A DNA stretch of 64,000 bases from Rhodospirillales bacterium URHD0017 (GCA_900110395.1 FODP01000013.1:124001-188000); one strand, 5' to 3'. Positions 7,551-16,447 are shown, counted from the stretch's first letter. The notes: generated by a model from the letters alone, not told the origin. Numbers and translations: made by a program.

Positions 7551-8676
7551 CGTCGCGTGCCACATCCTGCAATGCAAGGTCGACAAGCCGTTCGTCTCGG
7601 CGCGCGGCTGGGTCTACGGCACGCGCTCGTCCTGCGTGGTCGAGATCTCGACCGACGAAGGCATCACCGGTTGGGGCGAGTGCTACGGACCGGCCGCCGT
7701 CGCCAAGACCTTCATCGACACCCAGTACAAGGCGCGCGTGGTCGGCCGTGATCCGTTCGACGTCGAGGCGATCTGGGAGGATCTCTACAATCGCATCAAG
7801 GATTACGGCACCACCGGCATGGCGATCTCGGCCATCTCCGGCATCGACATCGCGCTGTGGGACATCATGGGCCGTGCTGTCGGCAGGCCGGTGCACAAGC
7901 TGATCGGCGGCGCCTATCGCAGCGAGGTCATTCCCTACGCCACCGGCCTCTACTTCATCGACATGGACCGGCTGGTCGAGGAGGCCGTCGAAGAGGCGCT
8001 GGCGTTCAAGAACGACGGCTTTCGCGCCATCAAGATGAAGATCGGTCTGGGCGACCTCAAGCTCGATGCCAAACGTGTCGCCGCCGTGCGCCAGGCGATC
8101 GGGCCCGACATCAAGCTCGCGGTCGACGCCAACCACTGCTTCTCGGTGCCCAACGCCATCAAGCTCGGCCGCATGCTGGAGGAGCACGACATCCTGTGGT
8201 TCGAGGAGCCGATCAGCCCCGAGGACCATGATGGCTATGTCGAGGTGACCCGCGCGCTCGACATGGCGGTGGCGGGCGGCGAGAACGATTTCACGCGCTG
8301 GGGCTTTCGCGACGTCATCGCCAGGAAGGCGATGGACATCGTCCAGCCCGACCTTTGCGCCGCCGGCGGCTTCTCGGAGTGCCGCAAGATCGCGACCCTG
8401 GCCAGCGCCTTCGGCGTCGAATGCGTGCCGCACGCCTGGGGCTCGACGATCGGCCTCGCGGCGACGGTGCAGTTTTTGGCGGCCCTGCCGGACCAGCCGC
8501 CGGCCTTCCGGCCGATGCCGCCGATGCTCGAGTTCGAGCAGACGCCGAACCCGCTGCGCGATCACCTGGCGCAGGAGCCGATCGAGCAGAAGAAGGGGAT
8601 CGTCAAGGTGCCGGGCGGGCCGGGGCTCGGCATCGAGATCGATCGCGAGGTGCTGAAGAAGTACAAGGTGGCGTGA
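7537..8676 (+). CDS. Mandelate racemase/muconate lactonizing enzyme family protein (enolase superfamily, KxK type)
   Basis: 379 aa, a complete capping domain plus TIM barrel. Catalytic features: the KMK pair at residues 166/168, metal ligands D197 (VDANH), E223 (WFEEP) and E249 (GGEN), and a His base at 299 (VPHAWGS). This is the full mandelate racemase-type constellation, so a racemase, epimerase or acid-sugar dehydratase acting on a 2-hydroxy- or amino-acid-like carboxylate is expected; the substrate is undetermined. It overlaps the DUF2332 gene by 14 bases. A second enolase-superfamily gene of identical length follows after a palindromic repeat. Confidence 0.92.
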   Translation: MKITDVACHILQCKVDKPFVSARGWVYGTRSSCVVEISTDEGITGWGECYGPAAVAKTFIDTQYKARVVGRDPFDVEAIWEDLYNRIKDYGTTGMAISAISGIDIALWDIMGRAVGRPVHKLIGGAYRSEVIPYATGLYFIDMDRLVEEAVEEALAFKNDGFRAIKMKIGLGDLKLDAKRVAAVRQAIGPDIKLAVDANHCFSVPNAIKLGRMLEEHDILWFEEPISPEDHDGYVEVTRALDMAVAGGENDFTRWGFRDVIARKAMDIVQPDLCAAGGFSECRKIATLASAFGVECVPHAWGSTIGLAATVQFLAALPDQPPAFRPMPPMLEFEQTPNPLRDHLAQEPIEQKKGIVKVPGGPGLGIEIDREVLKKYKVA

Positions 8677-8682
8677 GCCCAA

Positions 8683-8805
8683 CCGTCATCCCGAGCGAAG
8701 CCGCCCGAAGGGCGGCGTAGTCGAGGGACCTGTTTTGGGTTGGCTGACGACAAAACAGGTCCCTCCACTGCGCCTCGCTGCGCTCGGCTCCGGTCGGGAT
8801 GACGG
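8683..8805. repeat. Nested inverted-repeat element between two enolase-superfamily genes
   Basis: Outer arms 8683-8694 and 8794-8805 (ccgtcatcccga / tcgggatgacgg) and inner arms 8723-8737 and 8751-8765 (gagggacctgttttg / its complement) are perfect. The GC-rich arms in between also partly pair (cgaagccgcccgaagggcgg / cgctgcgctcgg-like). The layout suggests a non-coding mobile or structural intergenic repeat. Elements beginning CGTCATCCCGAGCG are common in alphaproteobacterial intergenic DNA (established knowledge, not checked here). Confidence 0.88.
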
Positions 8806-8829
8806 AAGCGGAGGAGGAGAAGGCATCAA

Positions 8830-9969
8830 ATGAAAATCGTTGACGTCAAAGCCTACCCCACCTCCTTCCGCGTCCCGAAGGAGCAGCAGGTGTCGCTGGG
8901 CATTGGCACCATGACCAAGCGCGACTGCGTCATGGTGAAGGTGACGACCGAGGACGGCCTTGTCGGCTGGGGCGAGAGCCATCACGCGCGCTCGCCGGGC
9001 AGCATCGGCCATCTGATCAACACCACGCTCAGGGGCTTCGTCGTCGGCATGGAGGCGACCGACACCGTCGGCATCTGGGCCCGCATCTACAAGTTCCAGC
9101 TCGGCAGCCACGGCATGGGCGCCGCCACGGCCATGGCGATGAGCGGCATCGACCAGGCGCTGTGGGACATCAAGGGCAAGGCCGTCGGCTGGCCGCTCTA
9201 CAAGCTTCTCGGGGGCACGGCCAAGCCGGTGCCGGCTTACGCCGGCGGCATCTCGCTCGGCTACCAGGCGCCCGATTCGCTGGTCGCCGAAGCCGTCCCG
9301 ATGGTCGAGGCGGGCTACCGCGCGCTGAAACTGCGCATCGGCGACACCGTCGCCGCCGACATCGCCCGCATGACGGCGATCCGCCGCCGCTTCGGCGACG
9401 ACATCGCCATCCTGACCGACGCCAACACCGGCTACAGCGTCGCCGACGCCCGCCGCGTCATGCCGGCGATGGACGAGCTCAACATCGGCTGGCTGGAGGA
9501 GCCGTTTCCGGCGCACGACCATCGCTCCTACGCGATGGCCAAGGGTTTTGGCCGCACGCCCTTGGCCGCCGGCGAGAACCACTACACGCGCTTCGAGTTC
9601 CATCGCGTGATCGAGGACGGCAACATCACGATCCTGCAGCCCGATCTCTCCAAGAGCGGCGGCATCACCGAGGTGCAGCGGATCGCGGCGGCGGCCTCGA
9701 TGTGGAAGCTGCCGGTCCATCCGCACAGCTCGATGACCGGCCTCAACCATGCCGTCTCGATCCACTTCCTGGCCTCGATCGACAACGGCGGCTACTTCGA
9801 GGCCGACCTCTCGGTGGCCAACAAGTTCCGCGACGACCTGGGCAGCGAGCCCTGGCGGATCGGCAAGGACGGCTGCGTCCGGCCCCTGGAAAAGCCCGGA
9901 ATCGGCGTGGAAATCGACCTGAAGTTCCTGCTGGCCCATCCGGTGATCGAGGGGCCGGGCTACGTCTAA
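8830..9969 (+). CDS. Mandelate racemase/muconate lactonizing enzyme family protein (enolase superfamily, KxR type)
   Basis: 379 aa. Metal ligands D197 (TDANTG), E223 (WLEEPF) and E249 (AGENH) are in place, as is His299 (HPHSS). The lysine pair of the upstream paralogue is K167-L-R169 here, so the second base is Arg, which should change the chemistry, for example to a one-base dehydratase mode. The gene is same-strand with the previous enzyme, separated by a repeat element. Substrate unknown; a shared pathway is inferred only from adjacency. Confidence 0.92.
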   Translation: MKIVDVKAYPTSFRVPKEQQVSLGIGTMTKRDCVMVKVTTEDGLVGWGESHHARSPGSIGHLINTTLRGFVVGMEATDTVGIWARIYKFQLGSHGMGAATAMAMSGIDQALWDIKGKAVGWPLYKLLGGTAKPVPAYAGGISLGYQAPDSLVAEAVPMVEAGYRALKLRIGDTVAADIARMTAIRRRFGDDIAILTDANTGYSVADARRVMPAMDELNIGWLEEPFPAHDHRSYAMAKGFGRTPLAAGENHYTRFEFHRVIEDGNITILQPDLSKSGGITEVQRIAAAASMWKLPVHPHSSMTGLNHAVSIHFLASIDNGGYFEADLSVANKFRDDLGSEPWRIGKDGCVRPLEKPGIGVEIDLKFLLAHPVIEGPGYV

Positions 9970-10111
9970 AAGGCCCTCCTCCCCAGCTTCGCTGGGGAGG
10001 TGTCGGCGTCTTACGCCGACGGAGGGGTCATGAGCCTACGCCACTGTGACTCATGACCCCTCCGGCCCTGCGGGCCACCTCCCGATCGCGAGAACGATGG
10101 GGAGGAAGGCT
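9970..10111. repeat. Multi-hairpin intergenic palindromic element
   Basis: The segment contains a chain of hairpins: cctccccagc/gctggggagg, gtcggcgt/acgccgac, a perfect 14-bp pair 10021-10034 with 10050-10063 (ggaggggtcatgag and its complement), and ggccc/gggcc. Outer strands also pair (acctccc with gggaggt; cctcccca with tggggagg). A cloverleaf or cruciform can be drawn. It directly follows the second enolase-superfamily gene and may act as a terminator or mRNA stabiliser. Confidence 0.85.
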
Positions 10112-10236
10112 CTCCAGGCTGCCGATATTGGGCATTTTTGTGACGATTTGGCCGGTGTGAAGAAACTCACATAACGCCGGGGCCAGCCCTCGTACTGATC
10201 GCGCACCGATTGGGCCCAAAGCAAAGGAGGAGCCCC

Positions 10237-10485
10237 ATGAATGCGAGTTCAGTACTGGCCAACCTTCTGCGCCTTCGTATGAACGAGGCGCGGATGGCAT
10301 CCGAGCTTCATGACGCCGACCAGCCTGTCCGGCTGCTGCCGGTCCTCGAGCCCGAGGAACTGCCGCCGGAATTCGAGCAGATCCTGCAGATCCAGGTTCT
10401 GGGCTACCGCGAGCGGCTGACGCTGCTGCACGGCCGCCGTCTGCGCGTGCTCGACCCGGTGTGGACCCTGGTCCCGAGGCACTGA
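10237..10485 (+). CDS. Small hypothetical protein
   Basis: 82 aa. The start is set by an excellent ribosome-binding site (AAAGGAGGA at 10222-10231) upstream of ATG 10237. The sequence is Leu/Glu-rich: an N-terminal helix (ANLLRLRMNEARMASEL) followed by an acidic middle (VLEPEELPPEFEQILQIQVLGY) and a basic C-terminus (LLHGRRLRVLDPVW). No signal peptide or known domain. It stands alone between the repeat element and the GMC relic. Function unknown. Confidence 0.6.
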   Translation: MNASSVLANLLRLRMNEARMASELHDADQPVRLLPVLEPEELPPEFEQILQIQVLGYRERLTLLHGRRLRVLDPVWTLVPRH

Positions 10486-10487
10486 GG

Positions 10488-10570
10488 TCAGGTCGCCGGG
10501 ATCAGGTCGGCGGCCTTCTCGGCGATCACGTTGGTGGCCGCATAGGTGTTACCCGACACCATGCTCGGCT
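10488..10570 (-). pseudogene. C-terminal relic of a GMC-type oxidoreductase
   Basis: Read on the minus strand, a short frame ends PSMVSGNTYAATNVIAEKA followed by ADLIPAT and a stop (tca at 10488-10490). GMC oxidoreductases end in a conserved MPxxxSGNxNAxTxxIAEKAADxI block, and this matches it. Nothing of the FAD-binding domain is present upstream within the 60 or so bases before the next gene, so this is a decayed 3' end. It suggests deletion of a flavoprotein gene at this junction. Confidence 0.6.
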
Positions 10571-10633
10571 GCCGCAGTTCGAGGGCATGCCCAGCTAGGC
10601 CCTGTGGTCTGAGGCAAATCCTCGCTGCACCCG

Positions 10634-11788
10634 TCACCAATCCTGCACCGACCCATCCCGACCGATCGGCGGCTCGGTCACGACCTCGCGCAGCCTGAGC
10701 CGCGCCAGGGCGGTGTCGTCTAACTCGATGCCGAGGCCCGGCGCGTCCGGTACTTCGAGGTAACCATCCTTCAACACCAGGGGCTGCAAGACCATGTCGC
10801 GCTTGGGCGGATCCTGCTCGCCTGTGTATTCCTGCAGCGCGAAGTTCGGGATGCAGGCATCGAGCTGCACGCAGGCCGCGGTCGAGATCGGCGACAAAGG
10901 ATTGTGCGGGATCACCTTGACGTGGTGCGCCTCGGCCATCGCCGCCACCTTCTTGCTGCCGGTGAGCCCCATGCAGAGGCAGACGTCGGGCCGGACATAG
11001 GCGCAGCCGTTGTTCGCCAGAAGCTCCTGGAACTGGAAGATCGACGAGAAGCGCTCGCCCGTCGCCACTGGCAAGCCGCTGCGCGCCTGCACGTCGCCCA
11101 TCATCGCCGGACTGTCGGGCAGCATCGGGTCTTCATAGAAATACGGATGGAATTTTCTCAGGCGCTGTCCGAGCGCAATCGATTCGGCCGGGTTCATCTG
11201 GCGGTGCAGCTCGATGCAGATGTCGGCGTCGCCCTGGAGCGCCTCGTGCACCGCGCCGACGCGGCGCTCGGCCTCGCTAACCCATTCCTCGAAGGACTTG
11301 CGCAGATGATAGTCGGGCGCAAAAGGCGAGAAGCGGATCGCCGTGAAGCCCTGGCGCTTCTTGGCAACGGCATCGGCCACCAGCTCATCGAGCGTGTCGC
11401 CCTTGGCGTGCATGTAGCAGCGCACGCGGTCGCGCGTCTTGCCACCCATCAGCTCGTAGATCGGCACGCCGTAGCGCTTGGCCTTGATGTCCCAGAGCGC
11501 GATGTCGATCGCCGAAATGGCGCCGCCGACCAGCGCGCCCATGAAGTGCGAGTGCCGCTGCAGCGCCTGCGCGTGATGCTCGATCGTCGAGGGGTCGCGG
11601 CCCACGAGATAGGACTTCATCTCGTCGATCATGGCGGCGGTCGGCCGTGGCCAGCCGTGCACGCCGGCCTCGCCGGTGCCGACCGTTCCGTCCTCGCAAT
11701 GGATGCGCAGCAGGCACCAGCGCTCGATCAGGAACGTCTCGAGCTTTTCGATCCTGGTCGAGGGCAGGTTGCTGAGGCGCGCGGTCAT
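10634..11788 (-). CDS. Enolase-superfamily acid-sugar dehydratase, D-galactonate dehydratase-like
   Basis: 384 aa. First ligand region CIELHRQMN gives E193 and H195 (the ExH form of the DxH motif of galactonate-type dehydratases), followed by E219 (YEDP), E245 (TGERF) and H295 in IPHNPLSP, close to the PHxPLGP signature of DgoD. The KxK lysines are absent (TAIRFSPF), as expected for this subgroup. A dehydration of a sugar acid to a 2-keto-3-deoxy acid is the family expectation; the substrate is not determined. It is transcribed alone and divergent from the flavoprotein at 11931. Confidence 0.88.
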   Translation of the reverse strand: MTARLSNLPSTRIEKLETFLIERWCLLRIHCEDGTVGTGEAGVHGWPRPTAAMIDEMKSYLVGRDPSTIEHHAQALQRHSHFMGALVGGAISAIDIALWDIKAKRYGVPIYELMGGKTRDRVRCYMHAKGDTLDELVADAVAKKRQGFTAIRFSPFAPDYHLRKSFEEWVSEAERRVGAVHEALQGDADICIELHRQMNPAESIALGQRLRKFHPYFYEDPMLPDSPAMMGDVQARSGLPVATGERFSSIFQFQELLANNGCAYVRPDVCLCMGLTGSKKVAAMAEAHHVKVIPHNPLSPISTAACVQLDACIPNFALQEYTGEQDPPKRDMVLQPLVLKDGYLEVPDAPGLGIELDDTALARLRLREVVTEPPIGRDGSVQDW

Positions 11789-11930
11789 GGGCCGACTATA
11801 GCAGGGCCGGCGCCGCTCGCCCGCCGCCAGAACCTCATCGGGCCCCTCACCTGCGTGACCGTCGCTTGACCAGAGCGCCCGGCCCGTCGGTAATTAATCG
11901 GGCCGCGCTTTCGCGGAGCTGGAGACATAC

Positions 11931-13064
11931 ATGCCGACCGTCCATCCGCAGATACAGAAAGCCCGCGATCTCATGCCTCTGATCGCCGCGGCCGCGGACG
12001 AGAACGACGCAATCCGGGAACTCACCAAGCCCGTCGTCAAGGCCCTGATCGATGGCGGCTTCTTCACCATGCTGAAGACGAAATCCGTCGGCGGAATGGA
12101 GCTGAAGCCCTCGATCTTCGCCCAAGTGACCGAAGCGCTCGCCATCGCGGACGGGTCGACCGGCTGGGTGGTGTGTCAAAGCAACGGCTGCTCGACCACG
12201 AGCGCCTATGTTGCTCCGGATATTGCCCAGGAAATTTTTGGCAGGCCGGACGGGATCCTCGCCTGGGGACCTCCCGGTTCGCAATACGAAGCCATACCGG
12301 TGGAAGGCGGATACCGCATCACTGGAAAATGGCGCTTCATGAGCGGCAGTCAGAACGCCACCTGGCTTGGCGCGCATTTGCGGGTGGCGGGCGCCAAGGA
12401 AACGAAGACCTTCCTGTATCCCAAATCGAGCGCCACGTTCCACGATATCTGGCATACGCTTGGACTGCGCGGTACGGCGAGCAACGAGTATTCCGTCGAC
12501 AATCTGTTCATTCCGCGCGAGCGCGCGATCTATCGCGACCATTCGCGCGACCGCCGCAGCGACAGCCCGCTCTACCGTTTCACCAGTACCCAGCTCTATT
12601 CGATCGGGTTCGGTGGAGTGGCCCTTGGTATTGCCCGGGGAACGATGGACACGTTCTTAAGCCTGCCGCGGGAAAAGACGCGCCTTGGCGCGGGCAAGCC
12701 GATGGTGGAAAACAACGTCATCCAGAGCCATGTGGCGCAGTCCGAGGCGAGGTGGCGGTCCGCGCGCTATTTCCTTCACGCCGCAGCAGACGAAGCGTTC
12801 GAAACGATCGAGGAACGCGGCGAGATGGCCCTGGATCAACGAACCCGTCTGCGCCTCGCCTCCACTTGGGCCATTCAGTCGTCACGAGAGATCGTCAATA
12901 CGCTGTTTCACGATTGCGGCTCGATGGCGGTGTTCGAGGAAAACCCGTTCGAACGCCGTCTGCGCGACATCGACACGGTCGCGCAACAAGGCCAGGGACG
13001 CATCCTGCACTACGAGACCGTGGGGCAGGTCATGCTTGGCGTGTCGCCTGAGAATATTTTCTAG
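11931..13064 (+). CDS. Acyl-CoA dehydrogenase-fold flavoprotein (HsaA/DszC-like group D monooxygenase type)
   Basis: 377 aa. N-terminal helical domain (AADENDAIRELTKPVVKALI, GGFF), a beta domain with GKWRFMSGSQNATWLGA, and a C-terminal helical bundle with DTVAQQGQGRILHYE. This pattern fits the HsaA/HpaB-like flavin monooxygenases and related dehydrogenases rather than classical fatty acyl-CoA dehydrogenases. FMN- or FAD-dependent oxygenation by a reductase supplied elsewhere is likely. It precedes an amidohydrolase by 15 bases, so the two may be co-transcribed for degradation of a small heterocycle or amide; that is inference. Confidence 0.82.
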   Translation: MPTVHPQIQKARDLMPLIAAAADENDAIRELTKPVVKALIDGGFFTMLKTKSVGGMELKPSIFAQVTEALAIADGSTGWVVCQSNGCSTTSAYVAPDIAQEIFGRPDGILAWGPPGSQYEAIPVEGGYRITGKWRFMSGSQNATWLGAHLRVAGAKETKTFLYPKSSATFHDIWHTLGLRGTASNEYSVDNLFIPRERAIYRDHSRDRRSDSPLYRFTSTQLYSIGFGGVALGIARGTMDTFLSLPREKTRLGAGKPMVENNVIQSHVAQSEARWRSARYFLHAAADEAFETIEERGEMALDQRTRLRLASTWAIQSSREIVNTLFHDCGSMAVFEENPFERRLRDIDTVAQQGQGRILHYETVGQVMLGVSPENIF

Positions 13065-13079
13065 CTTGGACAGGAGGCG

Positions 13080-14360
13080 ATGAGACCCATGAAGTCAGTA
13101 CAATCGCACCCCTCAGCGGCGCTGCTGGGCGTCGCGAACAAGCCACCGCTCACATGGGCGCTGCCGCGGCCCAGGCGGCCGATCGCTCTCAACGTCGCCA
13201 CCCTGCTCGACGGCAAGGGCGGGACGCTGCGAGACACCGTGGTCGTCGTCTCCGGCGACAAGATCGAACGCATTGGCGGGCCGGTCCCGCAAGGGGCCCA
13301 GGTCTACGATCTCGGCGGCATGACCGTGGCGCCGGGATTGATCGACACCCACGTTCACGTGACCTACCACTTCAGCCACGATCGCTTCATCGACAACCGG
13401 CTCGTCGGACAGGACGAGCCCGTGCCCGACTCGGTCCTGTTCAGCGTGGAAAACGGCGTGCGCATCCTCGAGGCCGGCTTCACGACGGTGCAGAGCCTGG
13501 GACCAGGCACGCCGTGGGATCTCCCTTTGCGCGAGGCCTGGGCGCGCAACCTGGTGCCGGGGCCGCGACTGCTGACCTCGCTGCAATGGTTCCGCTACGA
13601 TCAGCCCGGACAGACGGTGCAGCCGGAAGCGGAGCTGCGGGCCATGGTGCGCGATCTCAAGGCGCGCGGCGCCGACGCCATCAAGATCTTCGCCTCGACG
13701 AGCGTGCGCGAAGGGTCGCGACCCACGCTCACGCAGGCTCAGCTCGACGTCATTTGCGGGGAATGCAACAGCCAGGGCCTGCGCAGTGTCGTTCACGCCT
13801 ATACGTCGGCCGTAAAGATGGCGGTCCAGGCAGGGTGCACGGCGATCGAGCACGGCACCGGCGGCATGACCGATGAGGCTCTGGCCCTGATGGCGGCCAA
13901 AGGCACCTTCTTCGATCCGACCGTTGGCGTGGTCACCGAGAACTACGTTGCCAACAAGGACAAGTACCTGGGCGTCGGCAACTACACGGCGGAAGCGTTC
14001 GCGATGATGGAAAAGCTGATCGCCAATCCGAAGCCGCCCGAGGAATTCATCCGATCCCTCAAGGTACCAGGCCTGAAGATCGTCTATGGCAGCGACGCGA
14101 CCGCGGGGGCGCACGGCCACAATGCCGAGGGACTGCTGTACCGCATCAAGTTCGGCGGTCAGGATCCGATGCGAGCGCTCGTCTCGGCGACGTCGCTCGC
14201 AGCAGAATCGCTCAATCTTGGCAGCGAGATCGGCTCGATTGCCCCCGGCATGACGGCCGACATCGTGGCGATGCGCGGCGACTACCTTGCCGATGCGACC
14301 GCGCTACGCGAGATGGCGTTCGTGATGAAGGGCGGCAGAGTCGTCAAATACCAACCCTGA
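13080..14360 (+). CDS. Amidohydrolase family metal-dependent hydrolase (imidazolonepropionase-like)
   Basis: 426 aa. Metal motif DTHVH at residues 89-93, a probable carbamylated lysine (AIKIFAS), then HAYTSA, IEHGTGG and the late aspartate in YGSDATAG, so a binuclear site is expected. The C-terminal GSIAPGMTADIVAM closes the small beta domain typical of the family. It follows the flavoprotein closely with a GGAGG-like site. It probably opens a cyclic amide or urea ring, or acts as a Xaa-Pro-type dipeptidase; the specificity cannot be deduced. It is convergent with nadX. Confidence 0.87.
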   Translation: MRPMKSVQSHPSAALLGVANKPPLTWALPRPRRPIALNVATLLDGKGGTLRDTVVVVSGDKIERIGGPVPQGAQVYDLGGMTVAPGLIDTHVHVTYHFSHDRFIDNRLVGQDEPVPDSVLFSVENGVRILEAGFTTVQSLGPGTPWDLPLREAWARNLVPGPRLLTSLQWFRYDQPGQTVQPEAELRAMVRDLKARGADAIKIFASTSVREGSRPTLTQAQLDVICGECNSQGLRSVVHAYTSAVKMAVQAGCTAIEHGTGGMTDEALALMAAKGTFFDPTVGVVTENYVANKDKYLGVGNYTAEAFAMMEKLIANPKPPEEFIRSLKVPGLKIVYGSDATAGAHGHNAEGLLYRIKFGGQDPMRALVSATSLAAESLNLGSEIGSIAPGMTADIVAMRGDYLADATALREMAFVMKGGRVVKYQP

Positions 14361-14375
14361 GAGGACACGCTTGGT

Positions 14376-15176
14376 CTAGGCCGCCACGACCAACGTCGAG
14401 GCAAGCTGGCGCACCGACTTCACCATGGCCATGGCGACCAGCTTGCCGGTCTTGCGGTTCTCCTCGCTGACGGCCACGTCCTCCATGAAGGTGAAGCGGC
14501 CGAACGCGCCCTTTGCTTCGAGCTCGACGATGTGGGTGGTGATGGTGGGATCGGCCACGATCACCACGCGTGTCCGGTCGAGGCCAAGGCCCGCGATGGC
14601 GGCGGCGGCCGAGATGTTGACGTTCTGCGGATAAAGCCGCGCGCCCTCGCGCACCGGGCCGTCGAACACGGTGTGCGGCCTGGTGAGTGCATCGAGGTCG
14701 ACCAGCGTCTCGGCGATCGTGCCCTTCCACGCCGACGGGTCCTTGCGCACCGTCACGGTGACGCTGTCGAGGCCGCCGACCGCGGCGCTGCTCAGGATGT
14801 CGAGCGCGCCAATGCCGGCCGAAGGCAGGATCAGGCGCTTGGCGTTGGCCTTGGCCGCGGCCAGCAGCCGCTCGAACAAGGCGGTATCGGTGAAGGCGCC
14901 GACCGAGGTCACGAGAAGGTCCGCGCCCTGTTCGAGGACGCGTTGGCCGTGACGGCGCACGGCCTCGTGCCCGGCGCATTCGGCAACGGCGTCGAACCGG
15001 TGCGCGAAAAAACGATCCGGCTCGTGAGTCAGCAGGTCTCCATGGTCCTTGGCATTGCGCGGCCGCTTCACCAGGGCCGCGACCAGTTCCAGGTTCTCGA
15101 GGCTGCCCGCCTTGAGCGCCGCCTCGACATGCTTGCCGATGGCGCCGTAGCCGATCAGGCCGAGCTTCAGGGTCAC
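14376..15176 (-). CDS. nadX: L-aspartate dehydrogenase (NadX-like)
   Basis: 266 aa. Rossmann motif GLIGYGAIGKHV at the N-terminus; central LILPSAGIGALDIL and the NVNISAAAAIAGLG segment are hallmarks of the aspartate dehydrogenase/DUF108 family. It catalyses NAD(P)-dependent conversion of aspartate to iminoaspartate or oxaloacetate plus ammonia. A GTG start at 15176 overlaps the amidase stop (GTGA), implying coupling. Because it follows an amidase rather than nadA/nadC, a catabolic or amino-acid amide role is as plausible as NAD synthesis. Confidence 0.88.
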   Translation of the reverse strand: MTLKLGLIGYGAIGKHVEAALKAGSLENLELVAALVKRPRNAKDHGDLLTHEPDRFFAHRFDAVAECAGHEAVRRHGQRVLEQGADLLVTSVGAFTDTALFERLLAAAKANAKRLILPSAGIGALDILSSAAVGGLDSVTVTVRKDPSAWKGTIAETLVDLDALTRPHTVFDGPVREGARLYPQNVNISAAAAIAGLGLDRTRVVIVADPTITTHIVELEAKGAFGRFTFMEDVAVSEENRKTGKLVAMAMVKSVRQLASTLVVAA

Positions 15177-16447
15177 GAGAGCTTGCGCTCCACCCAGCGC
15201 GCCCAGGCGATGAGCTGGTCGTCCTTGTCGCGCGGGCCGATGAGCTGCACCGACAAGGGCAGGCCGAACGGCCCGGTGTTGAAGGGCAGCGCAATGCAGG
15301 GCGTGCCCAAAAGCGTCCAGAACCGGTTGAAGATCGGATCGCCGGTATTGCCCAGGCCCGACGGCGCCTCGCCCTTGGCCGACGGCGCCAGCAGGAGGTC
15401 GAACTTGTCCCAGGCCTCGTCGAGCTGGGCGAGCGCGCGGCGCTTGCGCTTCTTGGCATCGGCATATTGCCGGCGGTTGACCGCGTCGCCCTCGGCCATG
15501 ACGCCATGCATGATCGGCGAGAAGAGGTGCGAGAAGCGCTGGCGCTCCTTGGCGTAGGACTGCGTCGCTTCCTTGGTCATGATGCGATGCTGGGCCTGCA
15601 TCAGGCCTTCCCAGGCGTCGGGAGCCTGCCATTCGCGCACGCGCGCGCCGGCGCGGCGCAGGGTGCGCGCGGCCTCCTCGATGTTCTTCCTGTTGTACGG
15701 CTCGGCCACCTCCCACCACGGCGTGCGGACCAGGCCGATGCGCGGCGGCCTGGTTGGCGGATCGGCCGGAGCATGGCCGTAGGCGGCGCGGATCAGGGCG
15801 AGGTCGTTGGCCTCGCGGGCGAAGAAGCCCAGCGTGTCGAGGGTCGGTGCATAGGCTTTTATGCCTGACATGTCGGCCCAGCCGTAGCTGCCCTTGTAGG
15901 CCACCACGCCGTTGAAGGCGCCCGGCCGGATCACCGAGCCCGCGGTCTGCGTGCCGTAGCCCACCGGCGCCATGAAGTCGGCGACGGCCGCCGCCGAGCC
16001 CGACGAGGAGCCGGCCGGCGTGTGCCGCAGATTGTGCGGATTGTGCGTCTTGCCGGCGTGCCCGCCGGCGAATTCAGTGGTCACCGCCTTGCCCAGCACG
16101 ATGGCGCCCGCCTTCACCAGCCGGGTGACGCAGTCGGCATCCTTGCCGACGACATGGTCGCGGTAGATCGCCGAGCCGCAGGTCGTCGGCATCGTCCTGG
16201 TCGAGATGATGTCCTTCACCGCCAGCGGAATGCCGTGCAAAGGCCCGACCGGACGACTGCGCTTGTCGAGGATGTCGGCCCGCTTGCGCGCACCGTCGGG
16301 ATCGAGCGCTTCCCAGGCATGGACCTGGCCCTCTCGCGCCTCGATGCGGTCGAGGCAGGCCTCGACTAGGTGGCGGGCTTTCAGCCGCTTCTGGGCCATG
16401 CGCAGCACGGCCTCGCTGGCCGACAGCCGATTCGGCGATTTCGCCAT
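15173..16447 (-). CDS. Amidase signature family amidohydrolase
   Basis: 424 aa. The Ser-cisSer-Lys triad is visible: Lys in LAVKDIIST, the glycine/serine stretch AGSSSGSAAAV, and the nucleophile region TQTAGSVIRPGAF. Usual family length. The ATG at 16447 follows AGGGGGAAG and gives MAKSPNRLSA. It hydrolyses a carboxamide to acid plus ammonia, substrate unknown. Translationally coupled to the aspartate dehydrogenase downstream, suggesting that the released product or ammonia feeds amino-acid metabolism (inference). Confidence 0.9.
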   Translation of the reverse strand: MAKSPNRLSASEAVLRMAQKRLKARHLVEACLDRIEAREGQVHAWEALDPDGARKRADILDKRSRPVGPLHGIPLAVKDIISTRTMPTTCGSAIYRDHVVGKDADCVTRLVKAGAIVLGKAVTTEFAGGHAGKTHNPHNLRHTPAGSSSGSAAAVADFMAPVGYGTQTAGSVIRPGAFNGVVAYKGSYGWADMSGIKAYAPTLDTLGFFAREANDLALIRAAYGHAPADPPTRPPRIGLVRTPWWEVAEPYNRKNIEEAARTLRRAGARVREWQAPDAWEGLMQAQHRIMTKEATQSYAKERQRFSHLFSPIMHGVMAEGDAVNRRQYADAKKRKRRALAQLDEAWDKFDLLLAPSAKGEAPSGLGNTGDPIFNRFWTLLGTPCIALPFNTGPFGLPLSVQLIGPRDKDDQLIAWARWVERKLS

